Of a stretch of DNA of 20,221 nucleotides, positions 1 to 8,044 are shown piece after piece (the stretch's first letter is position 1; each line of letters begins with the position of its first letter). The stretch covers positions 1-20,221 of the forward strand of contig JAHZHB010000019.1 of the NCBI GenBank assembly GCA_019420465.1. Direction: 5' to 3'. The DNA comes from Lachnospiraceae bacterium. Its GTDB lineage: Bacteria > Bacillota > Clostridia > Lachnospirales > Lachnospiraceae. A program made the position numbers and the translations under genes. Under the pieces are notes generated by a model. That model made no database searches, was not told where the DNA came from, and saw only the letters and a program-made list of their open reading frames with translations.

Positions 1-33
1 CCCCGCTACGAACCCCTTTGACAGTGTGTTTTC

Positions 34-102
34 CTAATAGGCGCTAATCATATGTTACCTCCCGCATTTCGGCTAGTTTTGCCTTTTGGTTTCAGTATAC
101 CA
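34..102 (-). promoter_or_regulatory. Possible minus-strand promoter, RBS and 5-codon ORF at window edge
   Basis: On the minus strand an extended -10 box, TGGTATACT (102-94), is followed by a strong ribosome-binding site GGGAGG (63-58). Six bases later comes ATG (51-49), but that frame reads only M-I-S-A-Y before TAG (36-34). The frame then stays open to the window edge. No good -35 sits at 17 bp. It could be a leader peptide for a gene starting outside the window, a broken gene start or chance. The signals are visible; the function is not known. Confidence 0.3.
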
Positions 103-110
103 TACATGTC

Positions 111-155
111 AAAAAAGCTTTCCCGAAAAAAGGACATACCGGGAAAGCTTTTTTT
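111..155. terminator. Strong bidirectional intrinsic terminator
   Basis: A perfect 15-bp stem pairs 111-125 with 140-154 around a 14-nt loop. An A-run opens the left arm and a T-run closes the right arm, so it can terminate transcription in both directions. It separates whatever precedes the window from the MATE region. Confidence 0.8.
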
Positions 156-297
156 CTTTATTTTTGTTACCCATGTTTTTTATCGTTATTTTTGTATGAT
201 TTATTATTCATTTTTCGTATATTTTGTCAGTTATTCTTTTCTATCTTTTTCTGTATGATATATTTATAAGTGATTTTTCACCTGTTTTCATACATTT

Positions 298-411
298 ATG
301 ACAACTGTAAATACATACCGGCCATTCAGAGACAGTGATTATATGCTGACCGAATGGTTCGCTGACTATGTCCGCCGCCTGATTCTGCAGATGCTGGACA
401 CACAGAACTGA
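298..411 (+). CDS. Possible 37-aa protein just upstream of the MATE gene
   Basis: An ATG at 298 opens a 37-codon frame ending in TGA at 409-411, 12 bases before the MATE start. The peptide has an aromatic and charged first half and a helical end (ADYVRRLILQMLDTQN). Its second half uses codons typical of neighbouring genes (GAC, CGC, CTG, CAG), unlike the AT-rich DNA before it. There is no clear ribosome-binding site at 298; an internal ATG at 343 is an alternative. It could be a short leader protein translated with the MATE gene or the surviving C-terminus of a lost regulator. I do not recognise a family. The rest of 156-297 is AT-rich with no recognisable feature. Confidence 0.3.
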   Translation: MTTVNTYRPFRDSDYMLTEWFADYVRRLILQMLDTQN

Positions 412-423
412 GCAGGAGAACCT

Positions 424-1779
424 ATGAAAACAAACATCACCACAGCCAACCCGATCCTGGAGGGACCAATCACAAAACAGATTCTGTTTTTCTTCTTTCC
501 GATCCTGTTTGGCACGTTTTTTCAGCAATTATACAATACTGCGGATATGATCATCGTCGGCCGCTTTGTGGGCACGGATGCACTGGCCAGTGTCGGCGGC
601 TCGGCAGCACAGATCATCAATCTGGCCATTGGTTTTTTCACCGGTCTGTCCGCCGGTTCTGGTGTCATCATCGCCCAGGCGTACGGTGCCGGAGACAAAA
701 AACGTCTTGCCGACAACATCCATACCGCCTACGCCTATGCGCTGATCGGTGGCCTTTTATTCATGATAGCAGGACTTTTGTCTGCCGGTCCGTCTCTTTT
801 GGCCATGCACAATCCGGCAGAACTTATGGCAGATTCTGTACTCTACCTCAGGATCTATTATAGCGGCATTGTCTTTGTTCTGCTCTTTAATATCGGATCA
901 GCGATCCTCCGGGCGCTTGGTGATGCCAGACGGCCGCTGTATGCCCTGATCATCTGCTGTTTTCTGAACATTATTCTGGATGTTGTTTTTGTTGTATTTT
1001 TACACTTTGGCATTGCCGGAGCCGCACTGGCTACCGTACTGTCCCAGGCGGTCAGCGCAGGGCTTGTGACCTTTTATCTGATCAAAAACGTACAGAGTCC
1101 TATGCACTTAAACTGCATCCGCTGCCACAAAAGCTGCCTCGGTGCACAGCTGTATGTCGGCATTCCGGATGGCTTTCAGACCGTCATGTACAGCTTTGCC
1201 AATCTGATCATCCAGGCTGCTATCAACAGCTACGGCACCGATGCCGTAGCTGCCTGGGCTGCAGAAGCCAAGATCGAAGCCTTTTTCTGGATGGTCAGCG
1301 GTGCCTACTGTGTGGCCGCCACTACATTTACCGGACAGAATTACGGTGCAGGCAAATACGACCGTATACAAAAAGGTACCCGGATCTGCCTTTTACTGCA
1401 TCAGGGCACCTGTGTGGTGATCAGTCTTCTGTTTTTTGTTTTTGCAGCACCGCTGCTTGGCATCTTTACAGACGATCCTGAGGTTGTCCGCCTTGGTATC
1501 CGGATTCTTCACCTCGTCACACCGTTTTATGCGGTTTTCAGTTTCGTGGAAATCCTGTCCAGTGTGCTTCGTGGCATGAACGATGTGATCATACCGATGA
1601 TTCTGACACTGTTTGGTGTCTGTATTCTCAGGATCATCTGGACACTCGGTATCGTCCCGCAGCATCCGGGGATTCCCATGCTGTGTGCCAATTATCCGAT
1701 CACATGGATCACGACATCTATTTTATTTATCATCTATTACCTCTACCGGAAAACCCACGGACTGTATCCAAAACTGTAA
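424..1779 (+). CDS. MATE family multidrug/cation efflux transporter
   Basis: This 451-residue polytopic membrane protein has about 12 hydrophobic segments and the usual length of the MATE (NorM/DinF-like) family. Such proteins export drugs or toxic metabolites in exchange for Na+ or H+. The start is the typical MATE N-terminus: a polar leader followed by a first helix and the signature FFQQLYNTADMIIVGRFVG (about residues 37-55), with a small-residue GGSAAQI segment after it. The second half begins near residue 240 (VGIPDGFQTVMYSFANLII), reflecting the internal duplication of the family. AGGAG lies 7 bases before ATG. The gene is monocistronic apart from a possible small upstream ORF and converges on the M14 gene. 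The substrate cannot be read from sequence. Confidence 0.93.
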   Translation: MKTNITTANPILEGPITKQILFFFFPILFGTFFQQLYNTADMIIVGRFVGTDALASVGGSAAQIINLAIGFFTGLSAGSGVIIAQAYGAGDKKRLADNIHTAYAYALIGGLLFMIAGLLSAGPSLLAMHNPAELMADSVLYLRIYYSGIVFVLLFNIGSAILRALGDARRPLYALIICCFLNIILDVVFVVFLHFGIAGAALATVLSQAVSAGLVTFYLIKNVQSPMHLNCIRCHKSCLGAQLYVGIPDGFQTVMYSFANLIIQAAINSYGTDAVAAWAAEAKIEAFFWMVSGAYCVAATTFTGQNYGAGKYDRIQKGTRICLLLHQGTCVVISLLFFVFAAPLLGIFTDDPEVVRLGIRILHLVTPFYAVFSFVEILSSVLRGMNDVIIPMILTLFGVCILRIIWTLGIVPQHPGIPMLCANYPITWITTSILFIIYYLYRKTHGLYPKL

Positions 1780-1790
1780 CAGTTCACTGC

Positions 1791-1848
1791 AAAAAACGCG
1801 CATACAACATCTGCCATTGTATACAGATATTGCATGCGCGTATATTTT
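1791..1848. terminator. Hairpin between convergent MATE and M14 genes
   Basis: An imperfect 11-bp stem (1796-1806 with 1831-1841, one mismatch) encloses a small inner pairing (ATCTG/CAGAT). T-rich sequence follows on the plus strand and a six-A run precedes it, so it probably terminates both converging genes. Confidence 0.55.
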
Positions 1849-1873
1849 TCCGTTAGATATTTTTATATGCTTT

Positions 1874-2830
1874 TTAACAGCCGTAAGCGAACAATGCCTC
1901 TCCCTCTTTGATGGCTAGCGTCGTAACCACCATCAGTACTTCTGCATCATAATCCGCGTAATATGTTTTCAGAACATTTCCAAAAAGATCCTTGATCTCG
2001 CCGATCTTCTGCCCCTTTTTCAGGCTGTCGTTGCGTGTGATCGCCGGATACCATCTGCCTGAACAGTCGGCATCGATATATGTACCTTTCGTAATCTGTC
2101 TGGCTGGTTTTTCCGGCTTTTTTGCCTCTCCCGGAAGGACGTTCAGGTACCGCAGGAGATTGTGGATATTTTCCATATACAGCTGCACTTCCTCCTCAGA
2201 CCAGTTGCCATTTTCACCAAGCTCCAGAAGAAGCGACGGCACAGACAGTGCTGCGGACAGTGAATACGCATGATTCGTAGCACTTGATTTTATCCGGTAT
2301 GTGGCATGCAGGACATAGCCTGCTGCCTCCTCACACAGACGCAGCGTTTCTTTATCCTCACTGATGCCCGGATAATACACATAGGATGTCTGTTCCTCCG
2401 GGATATCTCCACCGTGCAGATCCAGATGGAAATCTGCCTTTTTGATAAACTCTTCCGTCAGCGTCCAGGCGATCCTGTCTCCCAGCGTACCGTCCTTTAC
2501 CGGCGGAAACAGACGGTTCAGATTTTTACCGTCCTGCACAACGATATAGGGGCGGCGCTCAATAAAAGCATCCACATTAACCGGATTGATAATAACCAGC
2601 TGACCGGAAACATCCTTTGGATCCGTGGTCTCTGCCAGGCGAAAAGCGGCTTCAATAGACGGATATTCACAGCCATGGATCGCCGATGTTACAAGTACCG
2701 TCTTTCCTTCTTTTTCACCATTGATCACCGTTACCGGCAGTTTATATCCGGTATTCTCCACTTCCACCCAGCCTCTGGCTGCTGTACCCGGTGCTGCTGC
2801 AATTCCACAAAAATCTACGGTCTGTTTCAT
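1874..2830 (-). CDS. Succinylglutamate desuccinylase/aspartoacylase family zinc deacylase (M14-like)
   Basis: The 318-residue product matches the AstE/AspA branch of the M14 zinc-peptidase fold, whose members hydrolyse N-acyl amino acids or related amides in the cytosol. Visible are the zinc-binding HGCE (H52, E55), the third ligand in DLHGGD (H139), the substrate-binding NLNR (103-106) and a candidate general acid/base in LLLELGENG (E203). A C-terminal beta-rich domain (about 245-318) resembles the extension seen in many bacterial family members. The start is set by AAAGGAG 8 bases upstream of ATG. It lies 141 bases downstream of a same-strand LysR regulator, which may control it. The acyl substrate is not predictable. 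Confidence 0.85.
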   Translation of the reverse strand: MKQTVDFCGIAAAPGTAARGWVEVENTGYKLPVTVINGEKEGKTVLVTSAIHGCEYPSIEAAFRLAETTDPKDVSGQLVIINPVNVDAFIERRPYIVVQDGKNLNRLFPPVKDGTLGDRIAWTLTEEFIKKADFHLDLHGGDIPEEQTSYVYYPGISEDKETLRLCEEAAGYVLHATYRIKSSATNHAYSLSAALSVPSLLLELGENGNWSEEEVQLYMENIHNLLRYLNVLPGEAKKPEKPARQITKGTYIDADCSGRWYPAITRNDSLKKGQKIGEIKDLFGNVLKTYYADYDAEVLMVVTTLAIKEGEALFAYGC

Positions 2831-2887
2831 AAATAATCTCCTTTTACTTTTGTTCTGCTTTTTCTATGGTATTTTCTGTTCAGAGTT

Positions 2888-2926
2888 ATAGGTTCTCTTA
2901 CGATTTGTTATTGCAGACCTATTATA
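2888..2926 (-). promoter_or_regulatory. Candidate promoter/operator of the M14 gene
   Basis: On the minus strand TATAAT (2926-2921) lies about 90 bases upstream of the M14 start without a good -35 at 17 bp. An inverted repeat, ATAGGT at 2888-2893 and ACCTAT at 2917-2922, overlaps the -10 and the probable start point. A weak -35 plus a dyad fits regulated transcription, perhaps by the adjacent LysR protein. This is inference. Confidence 0.35.
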
Positions 2927-2971
2927 AAAGGAATATCTGTGTTCGCATATTATCAATTTATGGGGTAAAAG

Positions 2972-3901
2972 TCATAACAGATTGTTAGTACTTTTATCAT
3001 TTTTCAGGATTTTGCGACACTCGTCCAGCAGCATTTCTTCCCGTCCGGATATCGCGCAGCCTTTTTCTTTAATATAGCCAAGCAAAAGCTCCGTATCTTT
3101 TCCGGTCACCCGAATAGACCGGATCCGTGAATCTGTCAGCTCCTGTTTTACCAGATCAATGGAATATGCTGCCAGATCGGTCGTCGTCAACAGCTCTTCC
3201 ATCAGATATTCACTGTTTGTATGCACCATGGTCTGTCCGGTAATATCAGCTCCGGGACCTACATTGATCATTTCGTATTCGTGTTCGATCGCAAAAAAGT
3301 CAGATAAACCGGTCATAAACTTAAGATCAGCCAGTTCTTTGGCCGTAATGGTTTCTTTTTCGTAAAATAGATTTCTTTCCCCGACGAACACACAGGCCTT
3401 TCGTCTGTCCAGTTCCTGAAATTCCAGATTTCTGTGTGACAGAACATGATCGAATGCCGCTTTTTGCTTTTCCGACACATAAACGATACCGATCCCACTG
3501 TATCTCTGGTATACATCCTCGATAATCTCCTCGAGTGTTCCCGGTCGGTATTCCACCGGACACTGCGGGTATGTCCGGCAAAAAGCCGCCAGTATCCTGG
3601 CCAGAATATGACTGTGATAGGAAGAAATGCACAGTTTTTCTTCCGGCAGATGCTGCGGTGCATTCACCAGAAGATGCATATTCTGCGAAACGTTCTGCGC
3701 GTATTCGTAAACCGAACGGCCCGCTTCCGTCAGACGCAGCCCTTTTGTCGTTCTTTCAAACAGAGGCATCTTCATCTCTGCCTCCATCTCACGGATCACC
3801 TTGCTTACATTCGGCTGTGAAGTATATAAGTGCTGTGCCGCCTTTCCCAGACTCTTATATTCCACACAGGCAAGAAAAAATTCAATATGTTTGATATCCA
3901 T
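2972..3901 (-). CDS. LysR-type transcriptional regulator
   Basis: The 309-residue protein has the length and layout of the LysR family. An N-terminal winged helix-turn-helix (MDIKHIEFFLACVEYKSLGK onward, about residues 1-60) carries the AAQHLYTSQPNVSKVIREME recognition region. A linker helix follows, then an effector-binding periplasmic-protein-like domain (about 90-300). LysR proteins bind DNA as tetramers and respond to small metabolites. The best ribosome-binding site is AGGGA about 8 bases before ATG. It precedes the M14 deacylase on the same strand, so that gene is the natural target candidate, together with its own promoter. No convincing sigma-70 promoter was found in the 181-base upstream gap. 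Confidence 0.92.
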   Translation of the reverse strand: MDIKHIEFFLACVEYKSLGKAAQHLYTSQPNVSKVIREMEAEMKMPLFERTTKGLRLTEAGRSVYEYAQNVSQNMHLLVNAPQHLPEEKLCISSYHSHILARILAAFCRTYPQCPVEYRPGTLEEIIEDVYQRYSGIGIVYVSEKQKAAFDHVLSHRNLEFQELDRRKACVFVGERNLFYEKETITAKELADLKFMTGLSDFFAIEHEYEMINVGPGADITGQTMVHTNSEYLMEELLTTTDLAAYSIDLVKQELTDSRIRSIRVTGKDTELLLGYIKEKGCAISGREEMLLDECRKILKNDKSTNNLL

Positions 3902-4082
3902 CTGCTGTTCCCTGTCTCCTGCGATTTCTCTTCATATTTTCATTCAAAATATCCGGAAACTTTTTTATCAGTTTTTTACATCTGTTGTCTGCAAATACAT
4001 ACATATTCTGCATACTCTATAAAACGATCTGTTCCATATCATCCGGTACATACAGGTTTCCCCTGTATCGTCTCCTGTTGTA

Positions 4083-6551
4083 TTATTTTTGATTACCTTT
4101 TCCAAGTACCGAGATCAGTGTCTTTATAATCTGATCTACGTCTATAGGTTTTGCAACGTGCTCATTCATGCCAACGGAAAAGGCCTTCTGTCTGTCCTCC
4201 TCAAAGGCATTTGCCGTCATGGCAATGATCGGGATATTGGCTTTTGCTTTATCTGAAAGCTGCCTGATAATTTGTGTTGCTTTATAGCCATCCATATTGG
4301 GCATCTGGATATCCATAAGTACAAGGTCATATGTTCCGGCCGGTTCTGTCTCCAGTTTGTCCACACAGACAACACCATCCGATGCTCGATCCACCTGAAA
4401 TCCGGCTTCTTCCAGAACCGTAACCGCTATTTCTGCATTCAGATCATTATCCTCTGCCAGCAGAATACGTTTTCCGCGAAAATCCGTCTGCATTTCTCTG
4501 TCCGTGCATACTTCCTTTTTTTCAAAATAGTTTGCATCGGCCAGCTTATGCTCCAGTGTAACGGTAAACCGGCTTCCCTTCCCCAGTTCACTTTCCACTT
4601 TGATCGTGCCATTCATCAGATCGACGAAGCTTTTTACGATAGCCATTCCCAGTCCTGTGCCAAGCACTTTTCCGGCCGTTGTATTTCTCTCCCTGGTAAA
4701 AGGATCAAATAACTGCGGCAAAAATTCTTTGCTCATCCCTATACCGGTATCAGCCACAGTACTTCTGATCCTGACATATCCTTCCCGGTCACATGGCAGC
4801 TCATCTGTTGTAACGGTGATTTTGCCTCCCGCGGGGGTATATTTAATCGCATTTCCGATCAGATTGGTAAAGATTTCCTGTACCTTTGTAGCATCAACGA
4901 GGATATGCGAATGTTCCACATGTACCTGCCGTTCCAGGATAATCTGCTTTTTCTTTGCTTCCACTTCAAAGACATCACACACACCATCTATGATCTTACC
5001 GGCTTCACCATAGTTTTCATCCGGGGCTACTTTTCCGCTTTCTATCCGCGCCATGTCCAGTACATTGTTGATAATAGACAATAGAAGATTACCTGACTGT
5101 TCGATCATTTCCTGATAATGAAGCAGCCTGGTATCATGCAGCTCCTTTTTCATCAGCTGCGTGTATCCTAAGATCGCATTCATCGGTGTACGGATATCGT
5201 GTGACATATTGTAAAGGAAGGTTGTCTTTGCCTCATTTGCGCTCTCTGCCACTTTGTAGGCCACTTGCAGGCGTTCTTTCTCCAGCTCCTGCTGTTTTTC
5301 CCTGCTCACGATTCTGGTCACATAAAGAATATGTGTGACATTTCCATCGTGGTCTCTCTTTTTTTCAATAAAACGGGCCTCATGCCAGTTTCCATCAACG
5401 GCATGATATTCCATCTCAATCGTATCGGTATATGCAAGCCTTTCTCCCACAGTAGACAGATCAAAGAACTTTCTGACCATATCCCGGTATTCCGTTGCAA
5501 CAAAAGTACTGCATAATTCGTTCATCTTTTTCTGAGCTTTTCCTGCATGTCCGGTAATTAAATGGATCGAATTGTCGCTGGCTACTTCTTCATAAAAATC
5601 ATGCTGCAGGTCGATTCTGAAAATAGCAAAATACAGCTTGCTTACAGAAGAAATGATCTCATTTTCCAGTAAAGCCCTGTTCTTTGCCTCTTCAGCTTCT
5701 TCGACCACTTTGCAGAGAACCTCATATGCCGCATGTTTTTCATCCACATTTACTACAAAACCATCTAATGCACTTACGGTTTTGTCCGTTCTTCTTGAAA
5801 TCCTGGCACAGGCGCGGAACCAGCGATATTCTCCGTTTTTGTCGGCAATACGGTACTCTTCATCATAAATCCGTTCTTCCGTACGGCTTTTCACCTGTCG
5901 CCAGAATGTATTCAATACACGCTCTTTGTCTTCCGGATGGATACGGTCCGACCAAGATGCAAATGTATTCGGAAAATCGCCTTTGGATTCAAAGCCAAGA
6001 ATTTTTCTAAAGGAAGGTGACCAGACACAGGACGTCAGCTTACCCTGCTCATCAAATTTCATGTCCCAGAGTCCCGGCGCCGGCTCTTTATGTTTGTTTC
6101 GGATCGCCTGTATATCATTTTGCAGTTCCAGTCGTTTCTGATTTTCTATTTCCAGTCTTCTGTCTTCATCGATCAGCCGGTATGTATACAAAACCTTTGT
6201 CAGATTTCCCATCGGATCTCTTTCCACCTCGATAAAGCTGCCTCTTACCCAGCCGGATATCACCCCTTTATATTCCCGGTCAATACAATGGCCAGACCTC
6301 ATGCGCTCTGATAATGTACGCAGATCAACAAAGCGAAGCACTTTTTCCAGATACTCCGGCTGAACGGTCTTTTTAATTGCTGTTGAGATCGCTTCCTGTG
6401 CGGAACCGATCTCTTTGATTATCTGATAAACCTCACCCTGTCTTTTCGCAGGAATATAACTGTCATTTACCAGATCAATATAAAATACTCCTGTATAAGC
6501 AGCCAAAAGAGATCTTGATATCTGCTGATCCATAAGCATTTTCTTTTCCAA
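4083..6551 (-). CDS. Hybrid sensor histidine kinase/response regulator with three PAS modules
   Basis: This is a soluble-looking hybrid kinase with no obvious membrane segment. Numbered from the ATG at 6566, it has a PAS-like module (about 20-135), a clear PAS_3 domain (165-278, with WSPSFRKILGF and HPEDKER) and a third module (305-420) resembling the first. A coiled linker leads to HisKA (SHDIRTPMN, H456). HATPase_c follows with N568/N572, DTGIG (606-610) and GTGLGMAIVK (636-645), then a receiver domain with DIQMPNMDG (phospho-acceptor D752) and K806. I prefer the TTG start at 6551, because GGGGGA sits 7 bases upstream while the ATG at 6566 has no ribosome-binding site. No separate response regulator lies nearby, so phosphotransfer may go to a partner elsewhere or the protein acts by interaction. 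The ligand is unknown. Confidence 0.9.
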   Translation of the reverse strand: MEKKMLMDQQISRSLLAAYTGVFYIDLVNDSYIPAKRQGEVYQIIKEIGSAQEAISTAIKKTVQPEYLEKVLRFVDLRTLSERMRSGHCIDREYKGVISGWVRGSFIEVERDPMGNLTKVLYTYRLIDEDRRLEIENQKRLELQNDIQAIRNKHKEPAPGLWDMKFDEQGKLTSCVWSPSFRKILGFESKGDFPNTFASWSDRIHPEDKERVLNTFWRQVKSRTEERIYDEEYRIADKNGEYRWFRACARISRRTDKTVSALDGFVVNVDEKHAAYEVLCKVVEEAEEAKNRALLENEIISSVSKLYFAIFRIDLQHDFYEEVASDNSIHLITGHAGKAQKKMNELCSTFVATEYRDMVRKFFDLSTVGERLAYTDTIEMEYHAVDGNWHEARFIEKKRDHDGNVTHILYVTRIVSREKQQELEKERLQVAYKVAESANEAKTTFLYNMSHDIRTPMNAILGYTQLMKKELHDTRLLHYQEMIEQSGNLLLSIINNVLDMARIESGKVAPDENYGEAGKIIDGVCDVFEVEAKKKQIILERQVHVEHSHILVDATKVQEIFTNLIGNAIKYTPAGGKITVTTDELPCDREGYVRIRSTVADTGIGMSKEFLPQLFDPFTRERNTTAGKVLGTGLGMAIVKSFVDLMNGTIKVESELGKGSRFTVTLEHKLADANYFEKKEVCTDREMQTDFRGKRILLAEDNDLNAEIAVTVLEEAGFQVDRASDGVVCVDKLETEPAGTYDLVLMDIQMPNMDGYKATQIIRQLSDKAKANIPIIAMTANAFEEDRQKAFSVGMNEHVAKPIDVDQIIKTLISVLGKGNQK

Positions 6552-6620
6552 GCTGCATTCCCCCATAATTCTTCGTTCACTTCCGTATCCTTAAGCAAAA
6601 TGATCCTGTCACTGATTAAA

Positions 6621-6670
6621 ATTATACATTTCCGGTGGATAAATGTCCATATTGTATTCCATACACAATA
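6621..6670 (-). promoter_or_regulatory. Promoter and adjacent dyad of the hybrid kinase gene
   Basis: TGGACA (6649-6644), a 17-base spacer and TATAAT (6626-6621) form a near-consensus sigma-A promoter reading into the kinase with a leader of about 60 bases. Directly upstream of the -35 is an inverted repeat, TATTGT N9 ACAATA (6650-6670), a possible operator. Two further copies of the 7-mer TGTCCAT that forms the -35 lie at 6706-6712 and, inverted, at 6725-6731. The rest of 6567-6818 shows no gene. Confidence 0.6.
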
Positions 6671-6818
6671 CATCCATAATACTTTTTTCCTGCTGCAATT
6701 CCAAATGTCCATCAAATAATCCTTATGGACAGTAAACATTTTGCCATACGTGTTTGTAAATATCAGAAAACAGTATCCACTCACGTTATTTAACATATAA
6801 AAAGCAGACAATATAAAG

Positions 6819-6868
6819 GCAAAAAAGACCCTGAATTTCCTATTTTCACAAGAAATTCAAGGTCTTTC
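6819..6868 (-). terminator. Terminator of the rpsB-tsf operon
   Basis: On the minus strand a 16-bp stem (6867-6852 with 6839-6824, one G-U pair) around a 12-nt loop is followed by a T-run. It lies about 50 bases after the tsf stop and ends the operon before the kinase gene. Confidence 0.88.
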
Positions 6869-6917
6869 ATCAATTCACATAATCAACTAATCATTCAGAT
6901 ATTTATGAACGGTTTGA

Positions 6918-7856
6918 CTATTTATTCATCTGAGCGGCAACCTCAGCTGCGAAGTCTTCATTCTTCTTCTCCATACCTTCGCCAGTCTCGAAACGAACGA
7001 AACCTTTGATGGTGATGTTAGCGTTGTTTGCTTTTGCAACCTGCTCTACATATTTGGCAACAGTCTGTTTGCCATCCTCAGCTTTTACATAAACCTGATC
7101 AAGCAGGCAGATCTCTTTGAGCTCTTTGTTGATACGGCCTGTGATCATGCCCTGGATAACCTTTTCCGGCTTCTTGGACTCTTTCGGGTCGTTCATGATC
7201 TGAGCCATCAGAACTTCTTTCTCATGCTCGATGTATTCAGCGCTTACTTCTTTGTCGCTTGTGTACTGCGGTCTCATAGCTGCGATCTGCATAGCTACGT
7301 TTGTACCCATTTCTTTAACAGCATCGTTTACAACATCTGTCTCGATGTCAACCAGAACACCGATCTTACCACCCATATGAGTATAGGATACGATCACACC
7401 GTTGTCCTGAGCTACTTTCTGGAAACGACGGATGTTCATGTTCTCACCGATAACAGCGACCTGACCAGCCAGTGCTTCTTTTACAGTCTTGGAATCATCA
7501 AATTTCCATGTCTCAGCCATGAAGCCTTCGATGTCGTTTGCTTCTGTTTCCATAGCCTGCTCAGCAACCTGTGCTACGTAGTTCTGGAATTTCTCGTTCT
7601 TTGCAACGAAGTCTGTCTCAGAGTTAACCTCTACAACGACAGCTTTCTTTCCGTCATCAGCAACGAGAACCTTGCAAAGACCCTCAGCTGCGATACGGCT
7701 TGCTTTTTTCTGTGCTGTAGCCAGACCTTTTTCTCTCAGCCATTCTACTGCTTTATCCATATCGCCTTCTGTAGCTGTAAGAGCTTTCTTACAGTCCATC
7801 ATACCAGCGCCTGTTGCTTCTCTTAACTCTTTTACCTGTGCTGCTGTGATAGCCAT
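6918..7856 (-). CDS. tsf: Translation elongation factor Ts
   Basis: EF-Ts is the cytosolic nucleotide-exchange factor that releases GDP from EF-Tu. The 312-residue product has the N-terminal UBA-like domain (MAITAAQVKELREATGAGMM, with DCKKAL after it) and the conserved TDFVAKN (81-87) that contacts EF-Tu. The core domain continues with VAVIGENMNIRRF and a C-terminal region containing LLDQVYVK. The length is near the longer Firmicutes forms. AGGAGG lies 9 bases before ATG. It follows rpsB on the same strand after an unusually long, structured spacer. A terminator follows directly, so pyrH and frr, which often sit downstream in Firmicutes, are not next to it here. Confidence 0.98.
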   Translation of the reverse strand: MAITAAQVKELREATGAGMMDCKKALTATEGDMDKAVEWLREKGLATAQKKASRIAAEGLCKVLVADDGKKAVVVEVNSETDFVAKNEKFQNYVAQVAEQAMETEANDIEGFMAETWKFDDSKTVKEALAGQVAVIGENMNIRRFQKVAQDNGVIVSYTHMGGKIGVLVDIETDVVNDAVKEMGTNVAMQIAAMRPQYTSDKEVSAEYIEHEKEVLMAQIMNDPKESKKPEKVIQGMITGRINKELKEICLLDQVYVKAEDGKQTVAKYVEQVAKANNANITIKGFVRFETGEGMEKKNEDFAAEVAAQMNK

Positions 7857-7888
7857 ATCTATCTTCCTCCTGAAATATTGTTTTATAA

Positions 7889-8034
7889 ACCGTTTGTCTG
7901 TACTCCTAAGACAGACGGTCGTTTTAAAGCTATTGCCTTACTTTGTGCATTTGTCGAGTAAGCAGCCGGTCTGCCGCATGGGCAGACCAGACTGTTGTAT
8001 ACGAAAAATCTTTCGTTTCACATCTGTTATGTGA
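7889..8034 (-). ncRNA. Structured rpsB-tsf intercistronic RNA (series of hairpins)
   Basis: The 188-base gap between rpsB and tsf can form several consecutive hairpins in the minus-strand transcript. They are CACAT/ATGTG (8020-8034), ACGAAA/TTTCGT (8001-8016), an 8-bp GGTCTGCC/GGCAGACC (7968-7988), CTTACT/AGTAAG (within 7937-7962) and an 11-bp stem with one mismatch (7889-7919) close to the tsf ribosome-binding site. None has a proper U-run, so this looks like an RNA stability, processing or translation-control region rather than a simple terminator. Confidence 0.5.
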
Positions 8035-8044
8035 GCAGTAACGA

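Noticed and set aside
52..258. 68-codon plus-strand frame at the left edge
   Set aside because: It runs through the strong terminator and into AT-rich DNA, giving a Phe/Tyr-rich product typical of non-coding sequence.
4050..4068. Hairpin ATACAGG/CCTGTAT as terminator of the kinase gene
   Set aside because: The stem is only 7 bp and no U-run follows on the minus strand, so I do not call it a terminator.
6467..6811. 114-codon minus-strand frame overlapping the kinase start
   Set aside because: Overlaps the kinase N-terminus and its promoter region, is rich in Trp/Ile/Cys without motifs, and has no convincing ribosome-binding site.
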